A stretch of 64,000 nucleotides of DNA from Roseinatronobacter bogoriensis DSM 18756 (lineage in GTDB: Bacteria; Pseudomonadota; Alphaproteobacteria; Rhodobacterales; Rhodobacteraceae), in NCBI RefSeq assembly GCF_004366635.1, contig NZ_SORN01000006.1, positions 129,163-193,162 of the forward strand, read 5' to 3'. Of the stretch, positions 42,442 through 51,123 are shown piece after piece. Under the pieces are notes generated by a model. The model did not search any database and had not been told where the DNA came from. It worked only from the letters and a program-made list of their open reading frames with translations. A program made the translations under genes and the position numbers. Each line of letters starts with the position of its first letter. The first letter of the stretch is position 1.

Positions 42442-42460
42442 TGACGCAGTTAATGCGTCA
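42442..42460. promoter_or_regulatory. Palindromic operator candidate before the peptide ABC operon
   Basis: TGACGCA-GTTAA-TGCGTCA is a perfect 7-bp inverted repeat; a further TGACGCG lies 10 bp upstream. It lies between the XRE gene and the binding-protein gene. Confidence 0.55.
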
Positions 42461-42585
42461 GAAATATATAGTTTTTCCAAGATGCGCAGTTGCGTGGATG
42501 CAAACATGCCCTGCAACATGATGCGGCAATGAACAGAGAACTTCGCGCAACCCGACGCGTCGTTCCATCACCGGGAGAGGCCACC

Positions 42586-44163
42586 ATGAACGACCTGAAA
42601 ACCACCTCGATCTTTCCAAGCCTGACGCGCCGACAGCTTTTCGCAGGCACCGCCGCCCTGAGTGCTGCGACCATGTTCCCGATTGCCGCCTGGGCAGATG
42701 GCAGCCGGTTGAATGTTCGTGCCTATCTGGAACCCGACGATTATGATCCGCTGGACGCATCCGGCTTTCTGGAAGAACTGCTATACGGTTGTATCTATCG
42801 CAAGTTGATCCAGTATGTCCCGGGCGAGGAATGGGACTGGCAGCTTGATCTGGCCGAAACCATCGAGCAGACCAGCCCCACCACAATCGCCTTCACCTTG
42901 AAAGAGGGGCAGATGTGGTCCGACGGGTTTGGCGAGATCACCGCCGAAGACGTGAAATTCTCGATGGACCGCCATATGGTCGAGGAAAACAATTCGCGGA
43001 TCAAACCCGACCTTGGCACATTCACCCATGTCGAGGTGACAGGCCGTCTGTCCGGCATTATCCATATGGAGCGCCCATTTGCGCCGATCTGGACAATCGC
43101 ACTGCCCTATCTGGCGGGCACCGTGATCTGCAAGGAAGCGGTCGAAGCCGCAGGCGGCAAGATCACAACCGCCATCCCGCCCGCTGTGTCTGGCCCCTAC
43201 CGCGTGGTCGAACACCGTCTGGGCGAACGCTGGGTGCTGGAACGCAACCCCGACTTTTCGGGCGAGGCCGCTGATTTCGAACGTGTTGACCTGATCGTGG
43301 TCGTGGATGATTCCGCCGCTGAAATCGCAAAGGAAGCAGGGGATGTCGATTTTACATCCATCGGGGCGGGGTCCGTGCAGCGATTGCGCGACAATCCGCC
43401 CGCAGATGCGACAATGACCCTGCATCCGGCCTTGTTCTATCATTGGGTCGGGCTGAATGTGCAGAACCCGAAATTTGAAGATATCCGTGTCCGACAGGCC
43501 ATCATGCACGCAATCGACGTGCCCTCAATCATGCAGGCGGCATTTTTCGATGTGGCGGAACCATCCACAGGCATTATCGCACCGGGCCTGATCGGGCATC
43601 GCCCAGAGGGGCTGATTCCGCCTCAGGCAGATTTTGCGCGCGCCCGCGAATTGCTGGACGAGGCAGGCATCGACCGTCTGGAAATCAATATAGACGTGCT
43701 GAACAACGTCACTCACACCACCGCGGCACAGGTCATGCAGGCGATGATGGCGCAGGCAGGAATTGATCTGAACATCAATGTTCACGAATCCGGATCTTTC
43801 TGGAGTCTTGGCGTCGCCTCTGACGGGGACCGCTGGAAAGATCTGGAACTGACCATCAAGCGCTTCTCGATGACGCCGGACCCGTATTATGCGACCGCAT
43901 GGTTCGTATCCGACCAGATCGGCGACTGGAACTGGGAGCAATTCTCGAACGAGGAATTCGACAGGCTGCATGATGAAGCCTTGTCCGAAACAGACCCTGA
44001 GAGGCGCGATGAAATGTATCGCCGGATGCAGGACCTGATGGAAGAATCGGGCGGCTATCGCTTCCTGACACATGGTGTTACGGCAAACCTGTTTGCCGAC
44101 AGCATTGCACCGGCCACCCGCCCCGATGGCCAACCCCTGGTGCAATTCTTCCGTCGCGCCTGA
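42586..44163 (+). CDS. Peptide ABC transporter substrate-binding protein
   Basis: The product (525 residues from ATG 42586) is a family 5 solute-binding protein. A twin-arginine-type signal peptide (LTRRQLFAG followed by a hydrophobic stretch to AAWA) leads into the usual three-lobe domain, with segments such as VKFSMDRHMVEEN and VRQAIMHAID. GGGAGAGG precedes the ATG. It delivers a peptide or related compound to the permeases encoded downstream. Confidence 0.9.
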   Translation: MNDLKTTSIFPSLTRRQLFAGTAALSAATMFPIAAWADGSRLNVRAYLEPDDYDPLDASGFLEELLYGCIYRKLIQYVPGEEWDWQLDLAETIEQTSPTTIAFTLKEGQMWSDGFGEITAEDVKFSMDRHMVEENNSRIKPDLGTFTHVEVTGRLSGIIHMERPFAPIWTIALPYLAGTVICKEAVEAAGGKITTAIPPAVSGPYRVVEHRLGERWVLERNPDFSGEAADFERVDLIVVVDDSAAEIAKEAGDVDFTSIGAGSVQRLRDNPPADATMTLHPALFYHWVGLNVQNPKFEDIRVRQAIMHAIDVPSIMQAAFFDVAEPSTGIIAPGLIGHRPEGLIPPQADFARARELLDEAGIDRLEINIDVLNNVTHTTAAQVMQAMMAQAGIDLNINVHESGSFWSLGVASDGDRWKDLELTIKRFSMTPDPYYATAWFVSDQIGDWNWEQFSNEEFDRLHDEALSETDPERRDEMYRRMQDLMEESGGYRFLTHGVTANLFADSIAPATRPDGQPLVQFFRRA

Positions 44164-44175
44164 GTGCTTGATCAT

Positions 44176-44200
44176 ATGCCCGCCGCGACGTGGCGGGCAT
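44176..44200 (+). terminator. Intercistronic hairpin after the binding-protein gene
   Basis: ATGCCCGCC pairs with GGCGGGCAT around a 7-nt loop, with a T-rich stretch soon after. It lies in the 61-bp gap before the permease gene and probably gives partial termination or mRNA stability, so that more binding protein than permease is made. Confidence 0.65.
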
Positions 44201-44224
44201 GTTCTGTTTTGAAAGGGCAACAGA

Positions 44225-45166
44225 ATGCTGCAATACGCTTTTCAGCGTGTGCTGCTGGCGCTGGCCATAGTCTTTGTGGCCATATCGGCACTGTTCACGA
44301 TCATGATCACGCTTCCGGGCGACCCGACGACAGTTTTGCTGGGACCAAGGGCCACACCGGAACTGCGCGCGGAGTTTCGCGCGAATATGGGGCTGGATGA
44401 TCCGGTTCTGGTGCAGATCGTGAATTTCTGGGGGCGCATTCTTAGCGGCGATATGGGGATGGATTACAACCGCAATCGCCCTGTTGCCGAAGCTGTATTC
44501 AGCGCCCTGCCGCATACGATGGCGCTGGTCTTTGGCGCGATCTTCTGGTCGGCCACGCTGGGCATTCTGCTGGGGGCATTTTCGGCCGATAACCGCAACA
44601 GTTGGCTGGACCGTGTGACCGGTGTGCTCTCCGTGGGCTTTATCGCCGCGCCATCTTTTGTCGTGGCGCTATACTCGCTGCTTTTATTCAGCGTCACCTT
44701 GCGATGGTTCCCCACCATCGGCGCCGGAGAGCCGGGCGATCTGGCAAGCAGGCTGTATCATCTGGCACTGCCATCCTTCGCCATCGGCCTTGCCTGGGTG
44801 GGTTATGTGGCGCGGATCGTGCGCGCCTCGATGCTGGAAACCTTGGGCGAAAATTATATCCGCACAGCACGCGCATTCGGTCTGACACGCCGCAAGGTGA
44901 TCTATAATTACGCGCTGCGCGTTGCCATCCTGCCTGCGGTTCAGGTGCTGGGTGTCGGCATTGGGGGCATGTTATCCAGTGCCGTTTTCGCTGAAATCGT
45001 CTTTTCGCGCCCCGGGATCGGTTCGCTGATTTATGACAGCGTCTCGGGGCGCAATTACCCGGTCGTCATGGGGTCCATGCTGGTCGCCATCGGCTTTTTT
45101 GTGACCTGCGCGCTGATCGCGGATCTGGTAAATGCCGCCCTTGACCCGCGCCAGAGGGTGAAATGA
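44225..45166 (+). CDS. dppB: Peptide ABC transporter permease, DppB type
   Basis: The 313-residue integral membrane protein has six helices. It shows the DppB/OppB N-terminal helix and ITLPGDPTT-type segment, and the EAA loop region around ARAFGLTRRKVIYNYALR. It forms the translocation pore with the DppC-type protein, whose gene overlaps its stop by ATGA. Confidence 0.92.
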   Translation: MLQYAFQRVLLALAIVFVAISALFTIMITLPGDPTTVLLGPRATPELRAEFRANMGLDDPVLVQIVNFWGRILSGDMGMDYNRNRPVAEAVFSALPHTMALVFGAIFWSATLGILLGAFSADNRNSWLDRVTGVLSVGFIAAPSFVVALYSLLLFSVTLRWFPTIGAGEPGDLASRLYHLALPSFAIGLAWVGYVARIVRASMLETLGENYIRTARAFGLTRRKVIYNYALRVAILPAVQVLGVGIGGMLSSAVFAEIVFSRPGIGSLIYDSVSGRNYPVVMGSMLVAIGFFVTCALIADLVNAALDPRQRVK

Positions 45167-46014
45167 TGGACCGGTTGAAGCATTCCCTCATTGGCCGTTT
45201 GCTGGCCGATCCGATGGCGGTTTTCGCAATGGCCATCATTGTCGGGCTGGTGATTGTTGCGGTCTTTGCCGATGTCATCTCGCCGCATGATCACACGGCG
45301 ATGAACCTTGCCGACCGTTTCGCGCCGCCCTCAAGCACCTATTGGCTGGGAACGGATAATCTGGGGCGCGATACATTCTCACGGCTGGCACAGGGCAGCC
45401 GCATTGCCCTGTATGTGGCACTTGTCGCGGTCAGCATATCTGGCCTGATCGGGCTGACGCTTGGCATGATCGCAGGGTTTGGCCCGCGCTGGCTGGACAA
45501 TGTGCTGCTGTTTGTGTTCGACACTTTGCGCGCCTATCCCACCATCATTCTGGCGCTGGCGCTGGCAGCGCTTCTGCCGCGCGGGTTGAGCACGGTGATC
45601 ATCGTGGTCGTCATCACATCCTTTTCCGAATATGGGCGCGTGGTGCGCACGCAGACCCTGTCTTTGAAGAATGCCGAATTCATTCTGGCCGAACGCGCGA
45701 TGGGGGCCTCGGCTGCGCGGATTGTATTTCATCATGTCCTGCCGAATGTTCTGGGGCCATTCTTCATCCTTGCGGCGATGAATCTGCCGGTTGTCATCAC
45801 CATCGAGGCGGGCATGAGCTTTCTGGGCATCGGCGTTCCGCCCGGCACGCCAAGCTGGGGCGCCACGCTGAAGGACGGGTTTGACTATATCCGCAATACG
45901 CCCTGGATCATCATTGCGGGTGGTTTGCCGCTGATCCTTGTCACCCTCGGCTTCACCTTTCTGGGCGAGGCGCTGCGCGACCAGCTAGACCCGAAACTGA
46001 GGAAATCGCGATGA
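45163..46014 (+). CDS. dppC: Peptide ABC transporter permease, DppC type
   Basis: The 283-residue protein has an N-terminal OppC-type helix, GTDNLGRDTFSRL, and the EAA-loop segment AERAMGASAARIVFHHVLPN. It overlaps the genes on both sides by ATGA. It is the second permease subunit. Confidence 0.92.
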   Translation: MMDRLKHSLIGRLLADPMAVFAMAIIVGLVIVAVFADVISPHDHTAMNLADRFAPPSSTYWLGTDNLGRDTFSRLAQGSRIALYVALVAVSISGLIGLTLGMIAGFGPRWLDNVLLFVFDTLRAYPTIILALALAALLPRGLSTVIIVVVITSFSEYGRVVRTQTLSLKNAEFILAERAMGASAARIVFHHVLPNVLGPFFILAAMNLPVVITIEAGMSFLGIGVPPGTPSWGATLKDGFDYIRNTPWIIIAGGLPLILVTLGFTFLGEALRDQLDPKLRKSR

Positions 46015-46982
46015 CCGAGACACTGACCGTAGACGGGCTGACGGTGCATTACGCCACACGCGAAGGTGCGTTGCAGGCACTTCGGGATGTGGACCTTAAT
46101 GTTCCGGCAGGCCAGATTGTCGGGATTGTCGGGGAATCCGGTTGTGGCAAATCCACCCTGATCAACGCGCTTTTGCAACTGATGTCAGAGAATGCGCGCA
46201 TTGCAGCAGGCTCGGTAACGCTGGAAGGGGAAGAGCTGGTCGGCGCCCCATCGCGGCGTCTGCGCGATATGCGCGGGCGCGATATTTCGGTGGTGTTTCA
46301 GGACCCGATGACCTCGCTCAACCCGGTGCTGACGATCGGGCGGCAGATGCACGATATCCAGTATCGTGAAAAGATAAGCCGTGCAGAGAAAACGCGCCGT
46401 GCTGCGGATATGCTGGGGCGCGTGGGGCTGCCAGACCCCGTGGCCAAGCTTGACGCCTATCCGCACGAGTTATCCGGCGGCCAGCGCCAGCGCGTGGCCA
46501 TTGCAATGGCCGTTCTGATGCGCCCCAAGCTGCTGATCGCTGATGAACCGACCACCGCGCTGGATGCCACGCTTGAGGTCCAGATTATTGACTTGCTGAA
46601 AGAGTTGCAGCGCGAAATCGGCTGCGCGATCCTGTTCATCTCGCACCATCTGGGGGTGATTGCGGAACTGTGCGACCGCGTGGTGGTCATGTATGCGGGC
46701 GAAGCGGTCGAGGAAGGCCCGGTTGCTGATGTGTTCAACACCCCCAGCCACCCTTACACGGCCAAACTGATCGAATGCGACCCGGGCCGGATGAAAACCA
46801 AGGCCGCGCTCCTGCCTGCGATCCCCGGTGACCTGCCCGATCTGACGGCCCCGCCGACAGGGTGCATCTTTCGCGACCGGTGTGACAAGGCCGCAGAGAT
46901 CTGCCGCACAAGCCCCACCCCGTCGGCAGTAACCGGCGCACATTGGGCGCGGTGCCATTTTGCAGGTGGGGGTCGCCAATGA
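46011..46982 (+). CDS. dppD: Peptide ABC transporter ATP-binding protein, DppD type
   Basis: The 323-residue ATPase has Walker A GESGCGKST, signature LSGGQRQR, Walker B LLIADEPTTALD, and the C-terminal oligopeptide extension with the Cys motif CIFRDRCDKAAEIC. That motif in this family can bind an Fe-S cluster. It overlaps the next gene by ATGA. Confidence 0.93.
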   Translation: MTETLTVDGLTVHYATREGALQALRDVDLNVPAGQIVGIVGESGCGKSTLINALLQLMSENARIAAGSVTLEGEELVGAPSRRLRDMRGRDISVVFQDPMTSLNPVLTIGRQMHDIQYREKISRAEKTRRAADMLGRVGLPDPVAKLDAYPHELSGGQRQRVAIAMAVLMRPKLLIADEPTTALDATLEVQIIDLLKELQREIGCAILFISHHLGVIAELCDRVVVMYAGEAVEEGPVADVFNTPSHPYTAKLIECDPGRMKTKAALLPAIPGDLPDLTAPPTGCIFRDRCDKAAEICRTSPTPSAVTGAHWARCHFAGGGRQ

Positions 46983-47959
46983 CGCAGCCAATTCTGAAAC
47001 TGCGCGATGTGGTGGTCGAGTTTCCTGCCTTGCGGGGGTTAAAGGCACTGATGGCCCCGCGCGATGCGCGCCATGTGCAAGCGTTAAACGGGATCTCGCT
47101 TGAGGTGATGCGCGGTGAAACACTGGCGATTGTGGGCGAATCCGGTTCTGGCAAGACCACATTGGCCCGCGCGATCAATGGGCTGCTGCCACTGGCTGGC
47201 GGCGAGATCTGGTTCAAGGACATTGCCTTGCACCAGCGCCCCGACTGGCACGATATTCGCAGGCAGATGGCGATGATGTTCCAAGACCCTGTCGGATCAC
47301 TCAGCCCGCGCAAGACAGTGCGCGATCTGGTGCTGGAACCCTTCGCCATTCACGGCCGGAAAGCGGGTAACCCGACTGAAACAGCCGCGCGCCTGCTGGA
47401 AGATGCGGGCCTGAATGCCGATTTCCTGAACCGCTACCCGCATCAGCTTTCCGGTGGGCAAGCGCGGCGTGTCGGCGTAGCCCGCGCGCTCGCGCTGAAC
47501 CCGGCGGTGGTGCTGGCAGATGAGCCGACAGCGGGGCTGGATGTCTCGGTTCAGGGCGAGATTTTGAACCTGCTGAATGCCATCAAGGCAGAGCATGGCC
47601 TGACCACTGTCATCATCACCCATAACCTGAACATTCTGCGCCATATCGCAGACCGGATTGCGGTCATGTATCTGGGCCGCATTGTCGAGATCGGGCCGGT
47701 TACGCAGATCATGGAAGCGCCGCGCCACCCCTATACAGCGGCGCTGATGTCGGCCAACCCCGAACCCGACCCGACCACGCGGCGCGAACGCATTATCCTG
47801 TCGGGCGAAACCCCTGCCCTGACGTCGCGCCCGACTGGATGCGAGTTTCACCCGCGCTGCCCGGTTGCGCGCGACGATTGCAGCGCGCGGGTTCCTGAAC
47901 TGACCCAATCAGGGCCGCGCGCAGTGTCCTGCCACTATCCAATAAGCGAGAATACATGA
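46979..47959 (+). CDS. dppF: Peptide ABC transporter ATP-binding protein, DppF type
   Basis: The product (326 residues from ATG 46979) has Walker A GESGSGKTT, signature LSGGQARR (QARR in place of the common QRQR), Walker B VVLADEPTAGLD, and a C-terminal extension with CEFHPRCPVARDDC. It pairs with the DppD-type ATPase. Its stop overlaps the start of the C69-like hydrolase gene, so that enzyme is co-expressed with the transporter. Confidence 0.92.
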   Translation: MTQPILKLRDVVVEFPALRGLKALMAPRDARHVQALNGISLEVMRGETLAIVGESGSGKTTLARAINGLLPLAGGEIWFKDIALHQRPDWHDIRRQMAMMFQDPVGSLSPRKTVRDLVLEPFAIHGRKAGNPTETAARLLEDAGLNADFLNRYPHQLSGGQARRVGVARALALNPAVVLADEPTAGLDVSVQGEILNLLNAIKAEHGLTTVIITHNLNILRHIADRIAVMYLGRIVEIGPVTQIMEAPRHPYTAALMSANPEPDPTTRRERIILSGETPALTSRPTGCEFHPRCPVARDDCSARVPELTQSGPRAVSCHYPISENT

Positions 47960-49383
47960 GTTACGGCATCTATATCGGGCGCAACCATAGCGCAGATGGT
48001 CACGCATGGCTGGCCGGTTATGGCGATGAACCCTCCAGCCATTGGCTGGAAATCGCCCCGCGCGAAACTCATGCGCCCGGATCACAGATCGAGGTCGGCG
48101 TCTCGCCCAGCGCGGACCTGCCGGGACAGCGCAGCACGATTCCGCAAGTGGCGCAGACCTTCCGCCATTTACGCGTCAGCTACAGCTATTATCTGGGTGT
48201 GCCTGCACCGATCACCAATGGCGGGCTGAATGAACATGGTGTGGCGGTGCGCGATATCTGGTCAACCTCGCGCAAAGAATTGATCGAGATGACGCCGCCT
48301 GACCAGCGCGGCCCGAATTACTCGGACCTTGCGCGGCTGGTTCTGGAACGCGCGCGCACAGCGCGCGAAGGCGTCGATCTGATTGCAGCCCTGATCGCGG
48401 AACATGGCTATTCCTGCTATGGCGGCAATTCCCATATCATTGCCGACCCGGATGAGGCATGGGTCGTGATCGAATTTTCTGGTGCGCAAAAGCTGTGGGT
48501 GGCCGAAAGGCTGGGGCCGGACAGCATCCGCGCCAGCAGACCGGGCTATATCAGAACCATTCCTGACAAGCCTGACGATGATTTTCTGTTTCCTGAGCAC
48601 TTCATCAGCTTTGCGATTGATCAGGGCTGGTACGATCCCGCGCAGGGGCCATTTGATGTCAATGCCATCTATGGCGATGGCAAGGGCCGCTGGGATGGCG
48701 TTGCCTGGATCGAGGAAGAGATGCGCCAGCGTGCATCCCGCCCCGAAAAGATCGGGGTGCATGATGTGGTTTTCGCCATCGCCACGGAGCGGCTGACGGG
48801 GGACACCGCTGGCTATGGGCAGGTCGTGCCGCTGGTGCACCCCAGCCATGATGCCTTGCGGGTCATGTGGCACGCGCCGGTCGGGCCAGTAACCGCGCCA
48901 CTGGTGCCAGTCTTCATGGGCATGACTGAAATCCCGCTGGAATATGGTATCCACCGTTACCTGACCACAGGCGAAAGCGCGCGCTTTCTGGACGAACGCC
49001 ATTCAGAGCGCGATGGCGACACTGTCAGCCATGTCGCGCAAGGGGCGGAAGTCACCCATTCGGCCTTTGCCGTGCAGAAGCGACTGATGCATCTGGCCTT
49101 TCAGATGCAAGACCCGTTGCTGCATGAAATTCATGCCCATTGGCGGCGGTTGGAGGTCGGACTGGAAGCGGAATTGCCCGAAGTGCTGCGCAGCGCGGAA
49201 ATCCTGCTTGAACAAGGTGAAGACCATCTTGCACGGCGCCTGCTGACCGTGCAATCCAGCCTCTGGCTGCAAAACGCCCTGCAAGACGCCATGTGTCTGG
49301 CCGATGCGGCGGAAATGCGGGTGCGCAATTGCGGCGCACTTAACCTGAGCTTGCACCCCATGAAGCCCGATCAGGTCTGGTAA
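47956..49383 (+). CDS. C69-like Ntn hydrolase with Ser in place of the nucleophilic Cys
   Basis: The 475-residue protein resembles C69-family dipeptidases and related Ntn hydrolases. It has an N-terminal strand-turn (GIYIGRNHSADG), the family segment NGGLNEHGVAVRDIWSTS, and SCYGGNSHIIADPDEAWVVE-type features. Active C69 enzymes start the mature chain with Cys and have an Arg in an ARNED-type motif. Here the position after Met is Ser (MSYGIY), and the Arg position reads AGYGDE. Ser2 could be the Ntn nucleophile after Met removal, or the enzyme may have changed function. Coupling by ATGA overlap to the peptide transporter suggests it acts on the imported compound. Confidence 0.75.
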   Translation: MSYGIYIGRNHSADGHAWLAGYGDEPSSHWLEIAPRETHAPGSQIEVGVSPSADLPGQRSTIPQVAQTFRHLRVSYSYYLGVPAPITNGGLNEHGVAVRDIWSTSRKELIEMTPPDQRGPNYSDLARLVLERARTAREGVDLIAALIAEHGYSCYGGNSHIIADPDEAWVVIEFSGAQKLWVAERLGPDSIRASRPGYIRTIPDKPDDDFLFPEHFISFAIDQGWYDPAQGPFDVNAIYGDGKGRWDGVAWIEEEMRQRASRPEKIGVHDVVFAIATERLTGDTAGYGQVVPLVHPSHDALRVMWHAPVGPVTAPLVPVFMGMTEIPLEYGIHRYLTTGESARFLDERHSERDGDTVSHVAQGAEVTHSAFAVQKRLMHLAFQMQDPLLHEIHAHWRRLEVGLEAELPEVLRSAEILLEQGEDHLARRLLTVQSSLWLQNALQDAMCLADAAEMRVRNCGALNLSLHPMKPDQVW

Positions 49384-49396
49384 CCTGCACCCCGCA

Positions 49397-49419
49397 GACC
49401 CACCCCGGCAGGGTGGGTC
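49397..49419. terminator. Hairpin terminator at the end of the peptide cluster
   Basis: GACCCACCC pairs with GGGTGGGTC around CGGCA, in the gap between the convergent C69-like and GMC genes, with a short T tract shortly after. Confidence 0.7.
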
Positions 49420-51016
49420 ACGCTTTTGCATCCTCAAGGATCATGCCCGCCGCCTTCTCTGCGATCATGACTGTGGGCGAATTGGTATTGCCGCTGGTGA
49501 TGGTCGGCATGATCGAGGCATCGGCAATGCGCAAACGCCCCAAGGCACGAAAGCGAAGCCGCGTATCCACGACCGAGGCGTCATCTGCCCCCATACGACA
49601 CGTACCCACCGGGTGAAAGATGGTTGTGCCAATATCGCCCGCTGCCCTGACCAACTCATCCCGTGTCGCGAATGCGGGTCCGGGTGCGTATTCTTCAGGG
49701 CTGAAGCGGGCAAAGGCGGGCTGCGCCGCAATCTTGCGTGTCAGTTCGATGGAACGCGCGGCGACATCCCTGTCCCCCTCGGTCGACAGGTAATTCGGCC
49801 GGATCGCGGGCTGCGCGCGATAGTCCGGGGATGTCACATGCACGCTGCCCCGGCTTTCGGGGCGCAGGTTGCACACGCTGGCGGTTATCGCGGGAAACGG
49901 GTGGACCGGGTCACCAAACTTGTCCAGGCTGACCGGCTGGACATGGTATTCCAGATCAGCTGTCGCCTTGTCCGGGCCGGATCGGGTGAAAATCCCCAAC
50001 TGGCTGGGTGCCATCGACATCGGGCCGGACTGATTGACCAGATATTCCAGCCCGATCATGGCTTTGCCCCACAGGGTCGAGGCTTTCTCGTTCAATGTCG
50101 GCACGCCCTTGACCTTGTAGATCAGTCGCAACTGCAAGTGATCTTGCAGGTTCTCCCCAACTCCCGGCACCTCGACGCGTGGCGCGATTCCTGCATTCTG
50201 CAAGACATCGCCGCGTCCAATACCGGATAATTCAAGAACATGCGGAGAGCCGATTGCACCGGCGCACAGGATGGTTTCCCGAAGCGCCCGAGCCTGTACA
50301 GGCTTTTGGTCCTGATCGAAAACAACGCCTGCGACTTCGCCCCCCTCAATGATGAGCGAGCGAACCTGAGCATGAGTCAGAATCTTCAGATTCGGACGCT
50401 TCAGTGCGGGTTTCAAAAATGCCCTTGCAGTGTTCCACCGGATGCCACGGCGCTGGTTGACCTCGAAATATCCGCTGCCTTCATTATCGCCGCGATTGAA
50501 ATCATCGGTCAGGGGGATACCGGCCTGAGCCGCCGCATCGCGAAAGGCGTCCAGCACCTTCCATTTGATCCGCGCCCGTTCGACCCGCCATTCACCACCA
50601 AAGCCGTGCAGGTCATCCCCGCCAAGGTGGTGGTCTTCCTGTGCCTTGAACAAGGGCAGCACGTCATCCCAGCCCCAGCCGGTGCACCCCATCTGGCGCC
50701 AGCCATCATAATCCGCGGCCTGCCCGCGCATGTAGATCATGCCATTGATGCTGGAACAGCCCCCCAGCACGCGCCCGCGTGGATAGCCCAGGCTGCGGCC
50801 GTTCAACCCGTCTTCGGCATCGGTCCTGAAACACCAGTCCGTGCGCGGGTTTCCGATACATTTCAGATAGCCCACCGGAATCTTGATCCAATGGTAGTTG
50901 TCACGCCCGCCCGCCTCCAGCAGCAAGACACGGTTGCGCGGGTCCGCCGATAGGCGATTTGCCAGCACACATCCGGCGCTGCCCGCACCGATGATGATAT
51001 AATCAAACTCTTCCAT
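49418..51016 (-). CDS. GMC-family FAD oxidoreductase (choline dehydrogenase-like)
   Basis: The 532-residue flavoprotein has the N-terminal FAD motif IIGAGSAGCVLANRLS, GMC signature 1 near YPRGRVLGGCSSINGMIYMRG, signature 2 near GAIGSPHVLELSGIG, and the C-terminal catalytic His in HPVGTCRMG. It oxidises a primary alcohol, with choline or another alcohol as possible substrates. It is convergent with the peptide cluster and transcribed on its own; no betaine genes are near. Confidence 0.9.
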   Translation of the reverse strand: MEEFDYIIIGAGSAGCVLANRLSADPRNRVLLLEAGGRDNYHWIKIPVGYLKCIGNPRTDWCFRTDAEDGLNGRSLGYPRGRVLGGCSSINGMIYMRGQAADYDGWRQMGCTGWGWDDVLPLFKAQEDHHLGGDDLHGFGGEWRVERARIKWKVLDAFRDAAAQAGIPLTDDFNRGDNEGSGYFEVNQRRGIRWNTARAFLKPALKRPNLKILTHAQVRSLIIEGGEVAGVVFDQDQKPVQARALRETILCAGAIGSPHVLELSGIGRGDVLQNAGIAPRVEVPGVGENLQDHLQLRLIYKVKGVPTLNEKASTLWGKAMIGLEYLVNQSGPMSMAPSQLGIFTRSGPDKATADLEYHVQPVSLDKFGDPVHPFPAITASVCNLRPESRGSVHVTSPDYRAQPAIRPNYLSTEGDRDVAARSIELTRKIAAQPAFARFSPEEYAPGPAFATRDELVRAAGDIGTTIFHPVGTCRMGADDASVVDTRLRFRALGRLRIADASIMPTITSGNTNSPTVMIAEKAAGMILEDAKA

Positions 51017-51123
51017 CTCTCTCCCCCAGAGCTTCCCTAGCCGAGCGCTCAGGTCTTCGCACGCAATAGGCTAACGGACCTGTGTTGCCACCACCCGTTT
51101 CCATTGCCGCACCACAACACGGA

